Positions 1-6,411 of a stretch of 6,653 nucleotides of DNA are shown here, in pieces. Numbering within the stretch: position 1 is the stretch's first letter; the number at the start of each line of letters is the position of its first letter. Source of the stretch: an uncultured Desulfovibrio sp. (lineage in GTDB: Bacteria > Desulfobacterota > Desulfovibrionia > Desulfovibrionales > Desulfovibrionaceae); the NCBI GenBank assembly GCA_900547595.1, contig URHE01000101.1, positions 1-6,653 of the forward strand. The letters run 5' to 3'. Below the pieces are notes generated by a model. That model saw only the letters and a list, made by a program, of their open reading frames with translations, was not told the origin of the DNA and ran no database searches. The translations under genes and the position numbers were made by a program.

Positions 1-371
1 GGCAGCACGCCGCGCACCGGCCTGAGCGCGCCCGAGAGGGAAAGCTCGCCGGTGAAAACATGGCGCTGGGCGCGTTCCGGCGGCACGAGCCCTGCGGCGG
101 CCAGCAGGCCGAGCGCCAGGGGCAGGTCGTAGCCCGCGCCGGATTTGCGCTGTCCGGCCGGGGCCAGATTGACGGTGATGCGGCCCGGCGCGAGCCGGAA
201 GCCGCCGGCCCTGAGCGCGGCAAAGACGCGGTCGCGCGATTCGCGCACCTCGGTTTCCGGCAGGCCCACCAGACTGAAGCCGGGCAGGCCCTGGCGGGAG
301 TAGTCCACCTCCACTTCCACGGGATAGGCGTCCACCCCGGAGAGGCCGCCGCTGAGGAGCCGGACAATCAT
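1..371 (-). CDS. comM: ComM/YifB family Mg-chelatase-like AAA+ protein, N-terminal part (cut by window edge)
   Basis: Only the first 123 codons are present; the gene continues beyond base 1. They match the N-terminal domain of the YifB/ComM family: GLPGFSLVGLPETEVRESRDRV from about residue 28, VNLAPAG at 67-73, a YDLPLALG stretch at 81-88 and TGELSLSGALRPVRGVLP at the cut. The AAA+ ATPase core and C-terminal Mg-chelatase domain would lie outside the window. In naturally competent bacteria ComM is a hexameric helicase that drives branch migration during integration of transformed DNA. The family is also widespread in bacteria not known to be competent, where its role is unclear. The ATG at 369-371 is the first possible start after the in-frame lepB stop, although only a weak ribosome site precedes it. 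The 12-base gap to lepB implies co-transcription or translational reinitiation. Family assignment is firm; the competence role is inference. Confidence 0.9.
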   Translation of the reverse strand, partial: MIVRLLSGGLSGVDAYPVEVEVDYSRQGLPGFSLVGLPETEVRESRDRVFAALRAGGFRLAPGRITVNLAPAGQRKSGAGYDLPLALGLLAAAGLVPPERAQRHVFTGELSLSGALRPVRGVL

Positions 372-383
372 GCTGCCGCGGGC

Positions 384-1010
384 CTAGAGGAGCTTTTTGC
401 CGATGCGCGACCAGCGGATGTCGTCAAGGCCGCCCCAGGACCAGTAGATGCGCCATGCCTTGGCCTTGATGGCGCTTTTGTCCACAAAGCCCCAGAAGCG
501 CGAATCCAGCGAGTTGTCGCGGTTGTCGCCCATGACGAAATACTTGCCCGGCGGCACCGTGACCGGCGCGTAGTTGTCGCGCAGGGGTTCGCGGCCCGTG
601 GGGTCCGTATGGCGGATATAGCTCTCCCTGACGGGCTGGCCGTTGCGGTAGAGCTGCTTGTCGCGCACTTCGATGACATCGCCGGGCACGCCGATGATGC
701 GCTTGATGTAGTCCACGCTCGGGTCGTTGGGATAGCGGAAGATGATGATGTCGCCGCGCGCGGGTTCGTCGCCCTTGTAGAGATAGGTGTCCGTGAAGGG
801 GAGCTTGATGCCGTAGGCGAACTTGCTTGCCAGCAGGTGATCGCCCACGAGGAGGGTCTCAAGCATGGATTCCGAGGGTATCTTGAATGCCTGGACCACA
901 AAGGTGCGGATGACCAGGGCCAGGACCAGGGCCACGGCGAGGGCTTCGGCGTATTCGCGCCAGAGCGGTTTTTTGCCGCGGGGCCGTCGCTGGAGGGGGA
1001 TGGGCTTCAT
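384..1010 (-). CDS. lepB: Signal peptidase I
   Basis: A complete 208-residue type I signal peptidase, the inner-membrane serine protease that removes signal peptides from proteins exported by Sec or Tat. A basic N-terminus (residues 1-18) is followed by one membrane segment at about 22-41, which leaves the catalytic domain in the periplasm. The family boxes appear in order: IPSESMLETLLVGD with the likely nucleophile Ser48, DYIKRIIGVPGD with the general base Lys103, and the MGDNRDNSLDSRFWG box at 160-174. This is the Ser/Lys dyad arrangement of the S26 family. The size fits the shorter forms with one transmembrane segment rather than the larger E. coli enzyme. The ATG at 1008-1010 is chosen because AAGGA lies 5 bases upstream and homology begins just after it; the open frame extends further upstream but only antisense to the divergent gene. 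It probably forms a unit with the ComM gene downstream. Confidence 0.96.
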   Translation of the reverse strand: MKPIPLQRRPRGKKPLWREYAEALAVALVLALVIRTFVVQAFKIPSESMLETLLVGDHLLASKFAYGIKLPFTDTYLYKGDEPARGDIIIFRYPNDPSVDYIKRIIGVPGDVIEVRDKQLYRNGQPVRESYIRHTDPTGREPLRDNYAPVTVPPGKYFVMGDNRDNSLDSRFWGFVDKSAIKAKAWRIYWSWGGLDDIRWSRIGKKLL

Positions 1011-1103
1011 GGGCGTCCTTTGAGAAGACGTTGTTCTGCTTTTGCGTTGCTGACAGCGCCTTGATGGAAGGAAAATTTCCGCAGCGGGGCGGAGAGCTGC
1101 GGC

Positions 1104-1132
1104 AGTATGCCCCCTTGCCCGGGGAATGGCAA
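1104..1132 (-). promoter_or_regulatory. Candidate sigma70-type promoter for lepB
   Basis: Read on the minus strand there is a -35 hexamer TTGCCA (1127-1132), a 17-base spacer and a -10 hexamer CATACT (1104-1109). These match the consensus at 5 of 6 and 4 of 6 positions. Transcription would start near 1097, giving a leader of roughly 87 bases before the lepB ATG. Its place between divergent genes and its orientation support it; there is no experimental evidence. Confidence 0.55.
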
Positions 1133-1148
1133 GCCGGGGCGCCCCGTC

Positions 1149-1177
1149 TTGACCTTGCGCCCGCTTTTTCCTACACA
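1149..1177 (+). promoter_or_regulatory. Candidate sigma70-type promoter for the DUF1538/P-II pair
   Basis: On the plus strand a -35 hexamer TTGACC (1149-1154) is followed by a 17-base spacer and TACACA (1172-1177), a weak -10 element with 3 of 6 consensus positions. It would start transcription near 1184, about 35 bases before the GTG start. The -35 elements of this and the lepB promoter are only 16 bases apart, so a regulator bound between them could affect both directions. The weak -10 element may mean activator dependence or a wrong call. Confidence 0.4.
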
Positions 1178-1207
1178 TCAAGGATGAAAAGGCCCGCCCG
1201 GGATGAT

Positions 1208-1213
1208 GAGGAG
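1208..1213 (+). promoter_or_regulatory. Ribosome binding site that fixes the GTG start at 1219
   Basis: GAGGAG lies 5 bases before the GTG at 1219-1221. An in-frame TGA at 1207-1209 overlaps the start of the site, so no longer N-terminus is possible. The GTG is therefore the most upstream start available, and its spacing is ideal. Confidence 0.8.
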
Positions 1214-1218
1214 CGCGC

Positions 1219-2730
1219 GTGATCCTGCTGGAAAAACTGAAAGAAGCGGCCATATCGGTCATTCCCGTCATGGGCGTGGTCTGGCTGCTCCATTTCACGG
1301 CCGCGCCCCTCGGCGCGGAACTGGGCCGTTTTCTCGCCGGAGGGGTCCTCCTTGTCTGCGGGCTCGCCGTTTTTCTGCTCGGCGCGGAAATCGGCGTGGT
1401 GCCCGTGGGGCAGCGCGCGGGTTCGGCCCTTACCTCCCGGCGCAACCTGCCCCTGTTGCTGGGCGCGGGCTTTGTCATCGGCTTTTTCATCACCGTGGCA
1501 GAGCCGGACGTCCATGTGCTCGCCCAGCAGGTCTCGGCGGTGGACCCCGGCATCTCCCATCTCGTCCTGGTGGGCATGATCGCCGTGGGCGTGGGCATTT
1601 TCGTGGCCGTGGCGCTGGGGCGCATCGTTTTCCAGATTTCCCTGCGCCTGCTGCTCCTGGGATTTTACGGCCTCATTTTCGCCTGCGCGGCGTTCACCTC
1701 CCCGGCCTTTCTCGGCGTGGCCTTCGATGCCGGGGGCGCCACCACCGGCCCCATGACCGTGCCGTTCATCATGGCTCTGGGCGTGGGCGTGGCGGCGGTG
1801 CGCGGCGGGGATGGCCGGAATGACAGTTTCGGCCTCATCGGCCTCGCCTCCATCGGGCCGGTGCTCTCCATCCTCCTGCTCGGCATGCTGCACACGGGCG
1901 GGGACGGCGCCGCCCAGGCCGTTGCCGGGCCGCGGGAGAACGGCCTCTGGGGGCATTTTCTCGCCCTGGTGCCGGAAACGGCGGCGGAGGTGGGCATGGC
2001 CCTGGCCCCGCTGGCGGGGCTGTTCGCCGTGTTCCGTCTTTTCCTGCTCAGGCGGATGACGCGCTTCCGCCTTTTGCGCGTCATCATGGGGCTGATCTAC
2101 ACCTTCCTGGGCCTTGTCTGCTTTTTCGTGGGCGTCAAGGGCGGCTTCATCCCCGCCGGGGGCGCCCTGGGCAGGCTCATGGCGGTTTCGCATCCCGCCT
2201 GGCTGCTGGTGGCCACGGGCGTGGCGCTCGGCGCCCTGGCCGTGCTGGCCGAGCCGGCGGTCTGGGTGCTGACGGCCCAGGTGGAAGAGGTCTCCGGCGG
2301 CAGCATCCGCAGCAGGGTCATCCTCGTCACGCTCTGCATCGGGGTGGCCTGCGCCGTGGGGCTTGCCATGTTCCGCGTGGCCGGGGGCCTGAGCCTCTGG
2401 TTCTTTCTCCTGCCCGGCTATGCGCTGGCGCTCGGCCTCACCTTTGTGTGTCCGCCCATGTTCACGGCCATTGCCTTCGATTCCGGGGGCGTGGCCTCGG
2501 GGCCCATGGCCTCCACCTTCATCCTGGCCTTCACCCTGGGCGCTTCCGGCGGCCTGGGCGGCAATCCCATCACCGACGCCTTCGGCGTCATTGCGCTCAT
2601 CGCCATGACGCCGCTCATCGCCATCCAGGCGCTCGGCATCCTCTACGGGCGCGCGTTGCGGCGGCCCGCGGCTTCCGCCCGCCCGGAGGCAACGGCCCCG
2701 GCGGCCGGGGAGGGCACGCATGTGGAATGA
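1219..2730 (+). CDS. DUF1538 domain membrane protein, two fused repeats; probable cation transporter (UmpAB-like)
   Basis: A 503-residue, very hydrophobic inner-membrane protein made of two DUF1538 repeats, at about residues 10-225 and 288-478. Matching motifs recur in both halves: AEPDVHVLAQQV (94-105) and AEPAVWVLTAQV (344-355); AFDAGGATTGPM (168-179) and AFDSGGVASGPM (419-430); DSFGLIGL (202-209) and DAFGVIAL (453-460). The acidic residues Glu95/Glu345 and Asp170/Asp421 sit in otherwise hydrophobic or Gly-rich stretches and are candidates for ion or proton coupling. In the literature I recall, a DUF1538 pair named UmpAB from Halomonas acts as a Na+(Li+,K+)/H+ antiporter encoded by two genes; here both halves are one chain. 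The C-terminal 25 residues are an Ala/Pro-rich tail. The gene overlaps the P-II gene by 11 bases, which suggests coupled translation and a shared function. The family assignment is strong; the transported ion is inference. Confidence 0.88.
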   Translation: MILLEKLKEAAISVIPVMGVVWLLHFTAAPLGAELGRFLAGGVLLVCGLAVFLLGAEIGVVPVGQRAGSALTSRRNLPLLLGAGFVIGFFITVAEPDVHVLAQQVSAVDPGISHLVLVGMIAVGVGIFVAVALGRIVFQISLRLLLLGFYGLIFACAAFTSPAFLGVAFDAGGATTGPMTVPFIMALGVGVAAVRGGDGRNDSFGLIGLASIGPVLSILLLGMLHTGGDGAAQAVAGPRENGLWGHFLALVPETAAEVGMALAPLAGLFAVFRLFLLRRMTRFRLLRVIMGLIYTFLGLVCFFVGVKGGFIPAGGALGRLMAVSHPAWLLVATGVALGALAVLAEPAVWVLTAQVEEVSGGSIRSRVILVTLCIGVACAVGLAMFRVAGGLSLWFFLLPGYALALGLTFVCPPMFTAIAFDSGGVASGPMASTFILAFTLGASGGLGGNPITDAFGVIALIAMTPLIAIQALGILYGRALRRPAASARPEATAPAAGEGTHVE

Positions 2731-3421
2731 CCCCATGGCGCCAGTCGGCGGCAAGCTTCTCGTCATCGTGGTGCGCCGAGGCGCGGGCGACCGTGCGGCG
2801 CATGTGGCCCGGCGGGCCGGAGCGCGCGGCGGCAGTATCCTCACCGGGCGCGGCGCGGTGGGCAACCGCCTGCTGCAACTGCTCTGTCTGGCGGACACGG
2901 AAAAGGACCTCGTGTTCGTCCTCGCCCCGGCGGACGAGATGCCGGGCATCGTCGGCGCGTTGCGCGCCTCGCCGGAGGTCTGCCGCAAGACCACGGGCAT
3001 CGGCTTTGTTCTTGACGTCACCGCTGTTGTCCGCAACGCCCGGCAGGCCCTGGCGCCCGCGCCGGCGGCGGACGCCCGCCCCCAGGGAGAGGCCATGAAG
3101 CACAGCACAGGGCATCAGCTCATCTTCGCCATCGTCAACGCGGGCTACGCGGATGACCTCATGGCCGCCGCGCGCGACGCGGGGGCCGGGGGCGGCACCA
3201 TTCTCAAGGCGCGCGGCACGGGCACGGAAGAGGATGCCGGCTTTTTCGGCATCACCATCGTGCCGGAAAAGGAGGTGCTGCTGGTGCTTGCGGCCAATGA
3301 CGCGGCGCCGGCCATTTTTGCGGCCGTGCGCTCCGCGCCCTGCCTCGCGGAGCCGGGCTCGGGGATCATTTTCTGCGTGGCGGCTGAGGACTTTTTCCCC
3401 CTGGGCGCGCAACGCCCCTGA
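2720..3421 (+). CDS. Tandem P-II-like signalling protein, probable regulator of the DUF1538 transporter
   Basis: A soluble 233-residue protein with two P-II-like domains, at about 12-103 and 132-222, joined by an Ala/Pro-rich linker (about 109-124). Domain 2 is the clearer: GGTILKARG at 158-166, FFGITIVPEKEVLLVLAAND at 175-194 and PGSGIIFCVAAED at 212-224 follow the family pattern. Domain 1 shows GGSILTGRG (37-45), KDLVFVLAPADE (62-73) and TGIGFVLDV (92-100), but has diverged. P-II proteins are normally trimers of chains of about 112 residues that bind ATP, ADP and 2-oxoglutarate and control transporters or enzymes by docking a flexible loop. The usual C-terminal RTGE stretch is not seen in either half, so ligand binding may differ. 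The ATG at 2720 follows GGGGAGGG with 5 bases between, and lies 11 bases inside the DUF1538 gene. That overlap argues that the two proteins act together. The P-II fold is confident; the target is inferred from context. Confidence 0.85.
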   Translation: MWNDPMAPVGGKLLVIVVRRGAGDRAAHVARRAGARGGSILTGRGAVGNRLLQLLCLADTEKDLVFVLAPADEMPGIVGALRASPEVCRKTTGIGFVLDVTAVVRNARQALAPAPAADARPQGEAMKHSTGHQLIFAIVNAGYADDLMAAARDAGAGGGTILKARGTGTEEDAGFFGITIVPEKEVLLVLAANDAAPAIFAAVRSAPCLAEPGSGIIFCVAAEDFFPLGAQRP

Positions 3422-3422
3422 A

Positions 3423-3482
3423 GCCGCCGCGCCGGATGCGCGTCCGGAGGCCGGGGCGGCCTGAACGCCGGACGCCGGTTTT
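3423..3482 (+). terminator. GC-rich hairpins after the P-II gene, possible terminator
   Basis: In the 82-base gap, GCCGCC (3423-3428) can pair with GGCGGC (3455-3460), enclosing a second stem CCGGA/TCCGG (3432-3436 with 3443-3447). Next comes a short CCGG-ACG-CCGG hairpin (3468-3478) immediately followed by TTTT (3479-3482). This has the layout of a weak intrinsic terminator, but the last stem has only four GC pairs and the T run is short. It may attenuate rather than stop transcription into the MBOAT gene. In GC-rich DNA such pairing can also arise by chance. Confidence 0.35.
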
Positions 3483-3503
3483 GACGCCACAGGCGGAACT
3501 GCC

Positions 3504-5120
3504 ATGCTGTTCAGCTCCTACGCCTTTCTTTTCTGCTTTTTGCCGCTCGCCCTCCTGGCGTGGCAGGCCGCCGCGCGCATGGAGCGGCCCAACCGGGCGC
3601 TGGAGCGCGTGCTCCTGTTCCTCTCGCTGGTGTTCTACGGTTTCTGGGGTCTGGACTTTCTCGTCCTGCTCCTGGGCATGATCGTCATGAACCACGCCTT
3701 CGGCACGGCCCTGGCCGCGCCGGAGGGGCTGCCCCCGGATGCGCGGGAAGCAGCGGGCGCCCGGGCCGCGCGGACGCGGCGTTCCCGCCGGAGGCTGCTC
3801 GTTGCGGCCCTGGCGTGCAACCTGCTGCCCCTGCTCTGGTTCAAGTATTCGGGCTTTCTTGTGGAAAGCGCGGCCCGGCTGTGCGGCGCGCACTGGGCCT
3901 TCACGCCGCCCGGCCTGCCGCTCGGCATCTCGTTCTATACCTTCATCCAGATCGCGTGGCTCGTGGGCGTCTACCGCCGCGAGGTCGCGCCGGAAGGGCT
4001 GGTGCGGCACGCGCTGTTCACCTCCTGCTTTTTCTGGGTCATTTCCGGGCCCATCGTGCGCTACGGGCAGATGGGCCCGCAACTGGACGCGCTTGCCGGG
4101 ACCGGCGCCGAAAATCTCGCGCGGGGTTTCACCCTCCTCTCCCTGGGGCTGGGCAAGAAGGTCCTGCTGGCGGACAGCATCGGCGCCTCTGCGGACGCGG
4201 TCTTCAACGCGGCCGGGGCGGGCATCGCGCCGTCCGCGCTGGAGGCGTGGCTCGGGTCGCTGGCCTATACCTTCCAGCTGTATTTCGATTTTTCCGGCTA
4301 TACGGACATGGCGCTGGGCCTGGGGCTCATGTTCGGGCTGCGCCTGCCGGAGAATTTCGCCTCGCCCTACAAGGCCACGGGCGTGGTGGAGTTCTGGCGG
4401 CGCTGGCACATCACCCTCGGCGCGTGGCTGCGCGATTTTCTCTATATCCCGCTGGGCGGCAACCGGCGCGGACGGCCGCGCCAGTACGCCAATCTCTTTC
4501 TCACCATGCTCCTGGGCGGCGCCTGGCACGGCGCGGGCTGGACCTTCATCCTCTGGGGCGCCCTGCACGGCCTCATGCTTTCCGTCAACCATTTCTTCCG
4601 CGCGCGCGTGCGCGGAACGCGCCTGGAGCGGCTGCTGTCGCGCGCGCCCGCGCGGCTTCTGTGCATCGCCCTCACGTTTGTGTGCATCGATCTGTGCTGG
4701 GTGGTCTTTCGCTCCGCCAGCCCCGACGCCGCGCTCACCATGTACGCGGCCATGTTCGGCGCCGGGCCCGAGGTCTGGCCGCCGCTTCCCGCGCCGGACG
4801 CCGGAGCCGGACTCGCGGGCTTTCTGGCGCGGCTCGATCCTGCCGCGCCGGACAGTCTCCTGGCCGCGCTGCTGCCCAACCGCTTTTTCGCCGGCTGGCT
4901 GCCGTTCGCCCTGCTCGCCGTCTGCGCGGTCATTGTCTGGTGCTGCCCCAACAGTCAGGAACTGCTCGGCGACGGCCCGGGCGCGGCAGGCGCGGAGGGC
5001 GCCCGGACGCGCCTGCGGTGGCGGCCAAGCGCCGCCTGGGCCACGGGTCTGGCCGTGCTGACCTTTGTTTCTCTGGTGCTGGCCTCGCGGGAAACGGTTT
5101 TTCTCTATTTCCAGTTCTAG
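3504..5120 (+). CDS. AlgI-like MBOAT O-acyltransferase
   Basis: A 538-residue multi-pass membrane protein of the MBOAT family, AlgI/DltB-like branch. These proteins take an acyl group, often acetyl, from a cytoplasmic donor and move it across the inner membrane toward a surface polymer. Typical landmarks are the N-terminal FSSYAFLFCFLPL start, PLGISFYTFIQIAW at 139-152, YFDFSGYTDMALGLGLMFG at 260-278, EFWRRWHITLGAWLRDFLYIPLGGNR from 296 (His302) and GGAWHGAGWTFILWGALHG at 338-356. His342 in the second motif matches the invariant MBOAT histidine. The chain ends in FLYFQF, common in AlgI relatives. About a dozen membrane segments can be seen. A basic Arg/Ala-rich loop (about 73-97) and an Ala/Pro-rich insert (about 420-460) make it somewhat longer than AlgI. 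The ATG at 3504 follows AGGCGGA, which leaves a 6-base spacer. The SGNH-type gene starts 10 bases downstream. Family and catalytic site are clear; the acceptor is unknown. Confidence 0.94.
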   Translation: MLFSSYAFLFCFLPLALLAWQAAARMERPNRALERVLLFLSLVFYGFWGLDFLVLLLGMIVMNHAFGTALAAPEGLPPDAREAAGARAARTRRSRRRLLVAALACNLLPLLWFKYSGFLVESAARLCGAHWAFTPPGLPLGISFYTFIQIAWLVGVYRREVAPEGLVRHALFTSCFFWVISGPIVRYGQMGPQLDALAGTGAENLARGFTLLSLGLGKKVLLADSIGASADAVFNAAGAGIAPSALEAWLGSLAYTFQLYFDFSGYTDMALGLGLMFGLRLPENFASPYKATGVVEFWRRWHITLGAWLRDFLYIPLGGNRRGRPRQYANLFLTMLLGGAWHGAGWTFILWGALHGLMLSVNHFFRARVRGTRLERLLSRAPARLLCIALTFVCIDLCWVVFRSASPDAALTMYAAMFGAGPEVWPPLPAPDAGAGLAGFLARLDPAAPDSLLAALLPNRFFAGWLPFALLAVCAVIVWCCPNSQELLGDGPGAAGAEGARTRLRWRPSAAWATGLAVLTFVSLVLASRETVFLYFQF

Positions 5121-5130
5121 GCGGAAAATC

Positions 5131-6411
5131 ATGCGCGCATCCCTGCCCCCTGACCCGGAAGCGCGGCGCACGCCGCCTGAAGCGGCAGCCGCGTGGCTGC
5201 GGCGCTACTTCCTCACGCTGCTGCTCCTGGGGCTGGCGGGGCTGCTGGTTCTGGCGCCCTATGCCGCCTGGTGGCTCCACGCCAGCGGCGACGTGGCGGT
5301 GGAGCGCGCCGTGGCCGCCCAGGCCGCCGGCAGGTTCGCCCTGTTCGGTTCCGGCGTTTCGCAGGATTTTGTGGACTACAAGCTGCGCCTCTATGCCGCG
5401 CTCAGGCCGGACATCGCCGCCATCGGCTCCTCGCGCGTCATGCAGTTTCGGGGGGCCTGGTTCCGCAGGCCGTTTTGCAACATGGGCGGCGTGGCGGGCA
5501 ATCTGGCGGTGCTGCGTTCCACTGTGGACGCCATGCTGCGCCTGCACAGGCCCCGGGCGGTCATTCTGGGGCTGGATTTCTGGTGGTTTCTGCCCCAGTG
5601 GGAGGCGGAGCCCTTCAGGGAGGTGCCCCCCACCGCCGGTTCCTACAACTATGGCGTTGCCAGCCTGAAAAAGCCGTGGCAATGGCTGCTGGAAGGCAAG
5701 ATTTCGTTCCGCGAGCTGGCCGCGCCGCTGCTCGGCCTGGCCGGGGCCGGATTCCGGGATGACCGCTTCGGCATCATGGCCCAGCAGACGGATGACGGCT
5801 TCGGGCCGGACGGCTCGTGGTACGCCACGGCGGAAGCCACCGGGCAAAAGCCGCCGCTGGACTTCCAGTTCCGCGACACCCTCGCCCAGGTGGCGCAGGG
5901 CTCCAGAGCGTTTTTCAGGGCGCGGCCCGGGCAGGAGGGGCCGAGCGAAGCACATCTGGACGCCCTGGCCGAGATATGGTGCCGGCTGCGCGCGCGGGGC
6001 ATCCAGACCTTTGTCTTTATCGCGCCGCTCTCCGGCCGGGTGCTGGAGGCCATGCGCCGGACGCCCGAGGCGTGGCCGCATCTCTTCCGCCTGCGCGAAG
6101 CGCTCGCGGCGCGGGGCATCGATGCGCTCGACTGCACGGACCCGCGCGCCTTCGCCTCGGGCGACTGCGAATTCATTGACGGCTTTCACGGCGGCGAAGT
6201 AACCTATGCGCGCATCCTCCGGCGCATGGCCGACCGCTGGCCGGCCCTGCTCGCCTTTGTGGATATGGAAAGGATCGACGCCGTCATCCGCGACTGGCCG
6301 GGGCATGTTCTGGTGCCGGACAGCCGCCTGACCTCTCTCCCGGAAACGGATTTCATGCGCCTCGGCTGCCCCGGGCGGGGAGCGGGCGCCGGCAGGAAAG
6401 ACCGACCATGA
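5131..6411 (+). CDS. Membrane-anchored SGNH/AlgJ-AlgX-like protein, probable periplasmic acyl transfer partner
   Basis: A 426-residue protein with a short cytoplasmic N-terminus, one membrane anchor at about 26-46 and a large domain predicted to be periplasmic. It carries an SGNH-type signature: GSSR at 99-102 (Ser101 the likely nucleophile, Ser100 also possible), NMGG at 117-120 with Asn117, and DGFH at 350-353, giving the C-terminal Asp-x-x-His pair. ILGLDFWWF (145-153) and TFVFIAPLSG (293-302) look like core beta strands of the fold. Proteins of this kind (AlgJ, AlgX, PatB and DltD-like) work beside an MBOAT partner and transfer or remove O-acyl groups on extracytoplasmic polymers. The ATG at 5131 has GGCGGA upstream with a 5-base spacer; an open frame begins at 5065, but only inside the MBOAT coding region. 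About 55 residues follow the Asp-x-x-His pair, longer than in minimal SGNH enzymes. The fold assignment rests on motifs and context, so the exact subfamily is uncertain. Confidence 0.78.
   Translation: MRASLPPDPEARRTPPEAAAAWLRRYFLTLLLLGLAGLLVLAPYAAWWLHASGDVAVERAVAAQAAGRFALFGSGVSQDFVDYKLRLYAALRPDIAAIGSSRVMQFRGAWFRRPFCNMGGVAGNLAVLRSTVDAMLRLHRPRAVILGLDFWWFLPQWEAEPFREVPPTAGSYNYGVASLKKPWQWLLEGKISFRELAAPLLGLAGAGFRDDRFGIMAQQTDDGFGPDGSWYATAEATGQKPPLDFQFRDTLAQVAQGSRAFFRARPGQEGPSEAHLDALAEIWCRLRARGIQTFVFIAPLSGRVLEAMRRTPEAWPHLFRLREALAARGIDALDCTDPRAFASGDCEFIDGFHGGEVTYARILRRMADRWPALLAFVDMERIDAVIRDWPGHVLVPDSRLTSLPETDFMRLGCPGRGAGAGRKDRP

Noticed and set aside
372..386. lepB and the ComM gene lie in the same frame separated only by TAG and four codons, hinting at a readthrough fusion
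   Set aside because: No functional link joins the two families, no readthrough signal was seen, and an ATG immediately starts a typical ComM N-terminus. Chance phasing in a tight operon is enough.
60..1064. A 334-codon plus-strand open frame across the ComM and lepB region
   Set aside because: It is antisense to two strongly recognised genes and encodes no recognisable domain.
1070..1080. GGAAA-A-TTTCC palindrome in the lepB leader as an operator
   Set aside because: It is a single short A/T-centred palindrome with no second copy and no recognised regulator consensus, so chance cannot be excluded.
1171..3108. A 645-codon open frame on the minus strand opposite the DUF1538 and P-II genes
   Set aside because: Its product is rich in Gly, Arg, His, Glu and Gln with no domain or hydrophobic pattern, as expected from the antisense of GC-rich codons. 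The plus-strand frame encodes clear protein families.
3481..3486. TTGACG as a -35 element for the MBOAT gene
   Set aside because: A -10 at normal spacing would fall at or inside the start codon at 3504, so it could not serve this gene.
3366..5171. A 601-codon minus-strand open frame opposite the MBOAT gene
   Set aside because: It is an antisense shadow: Arg/Gly/Gln-rich, with no motifs, covering a gene with unmistakable MBOAT signatures.
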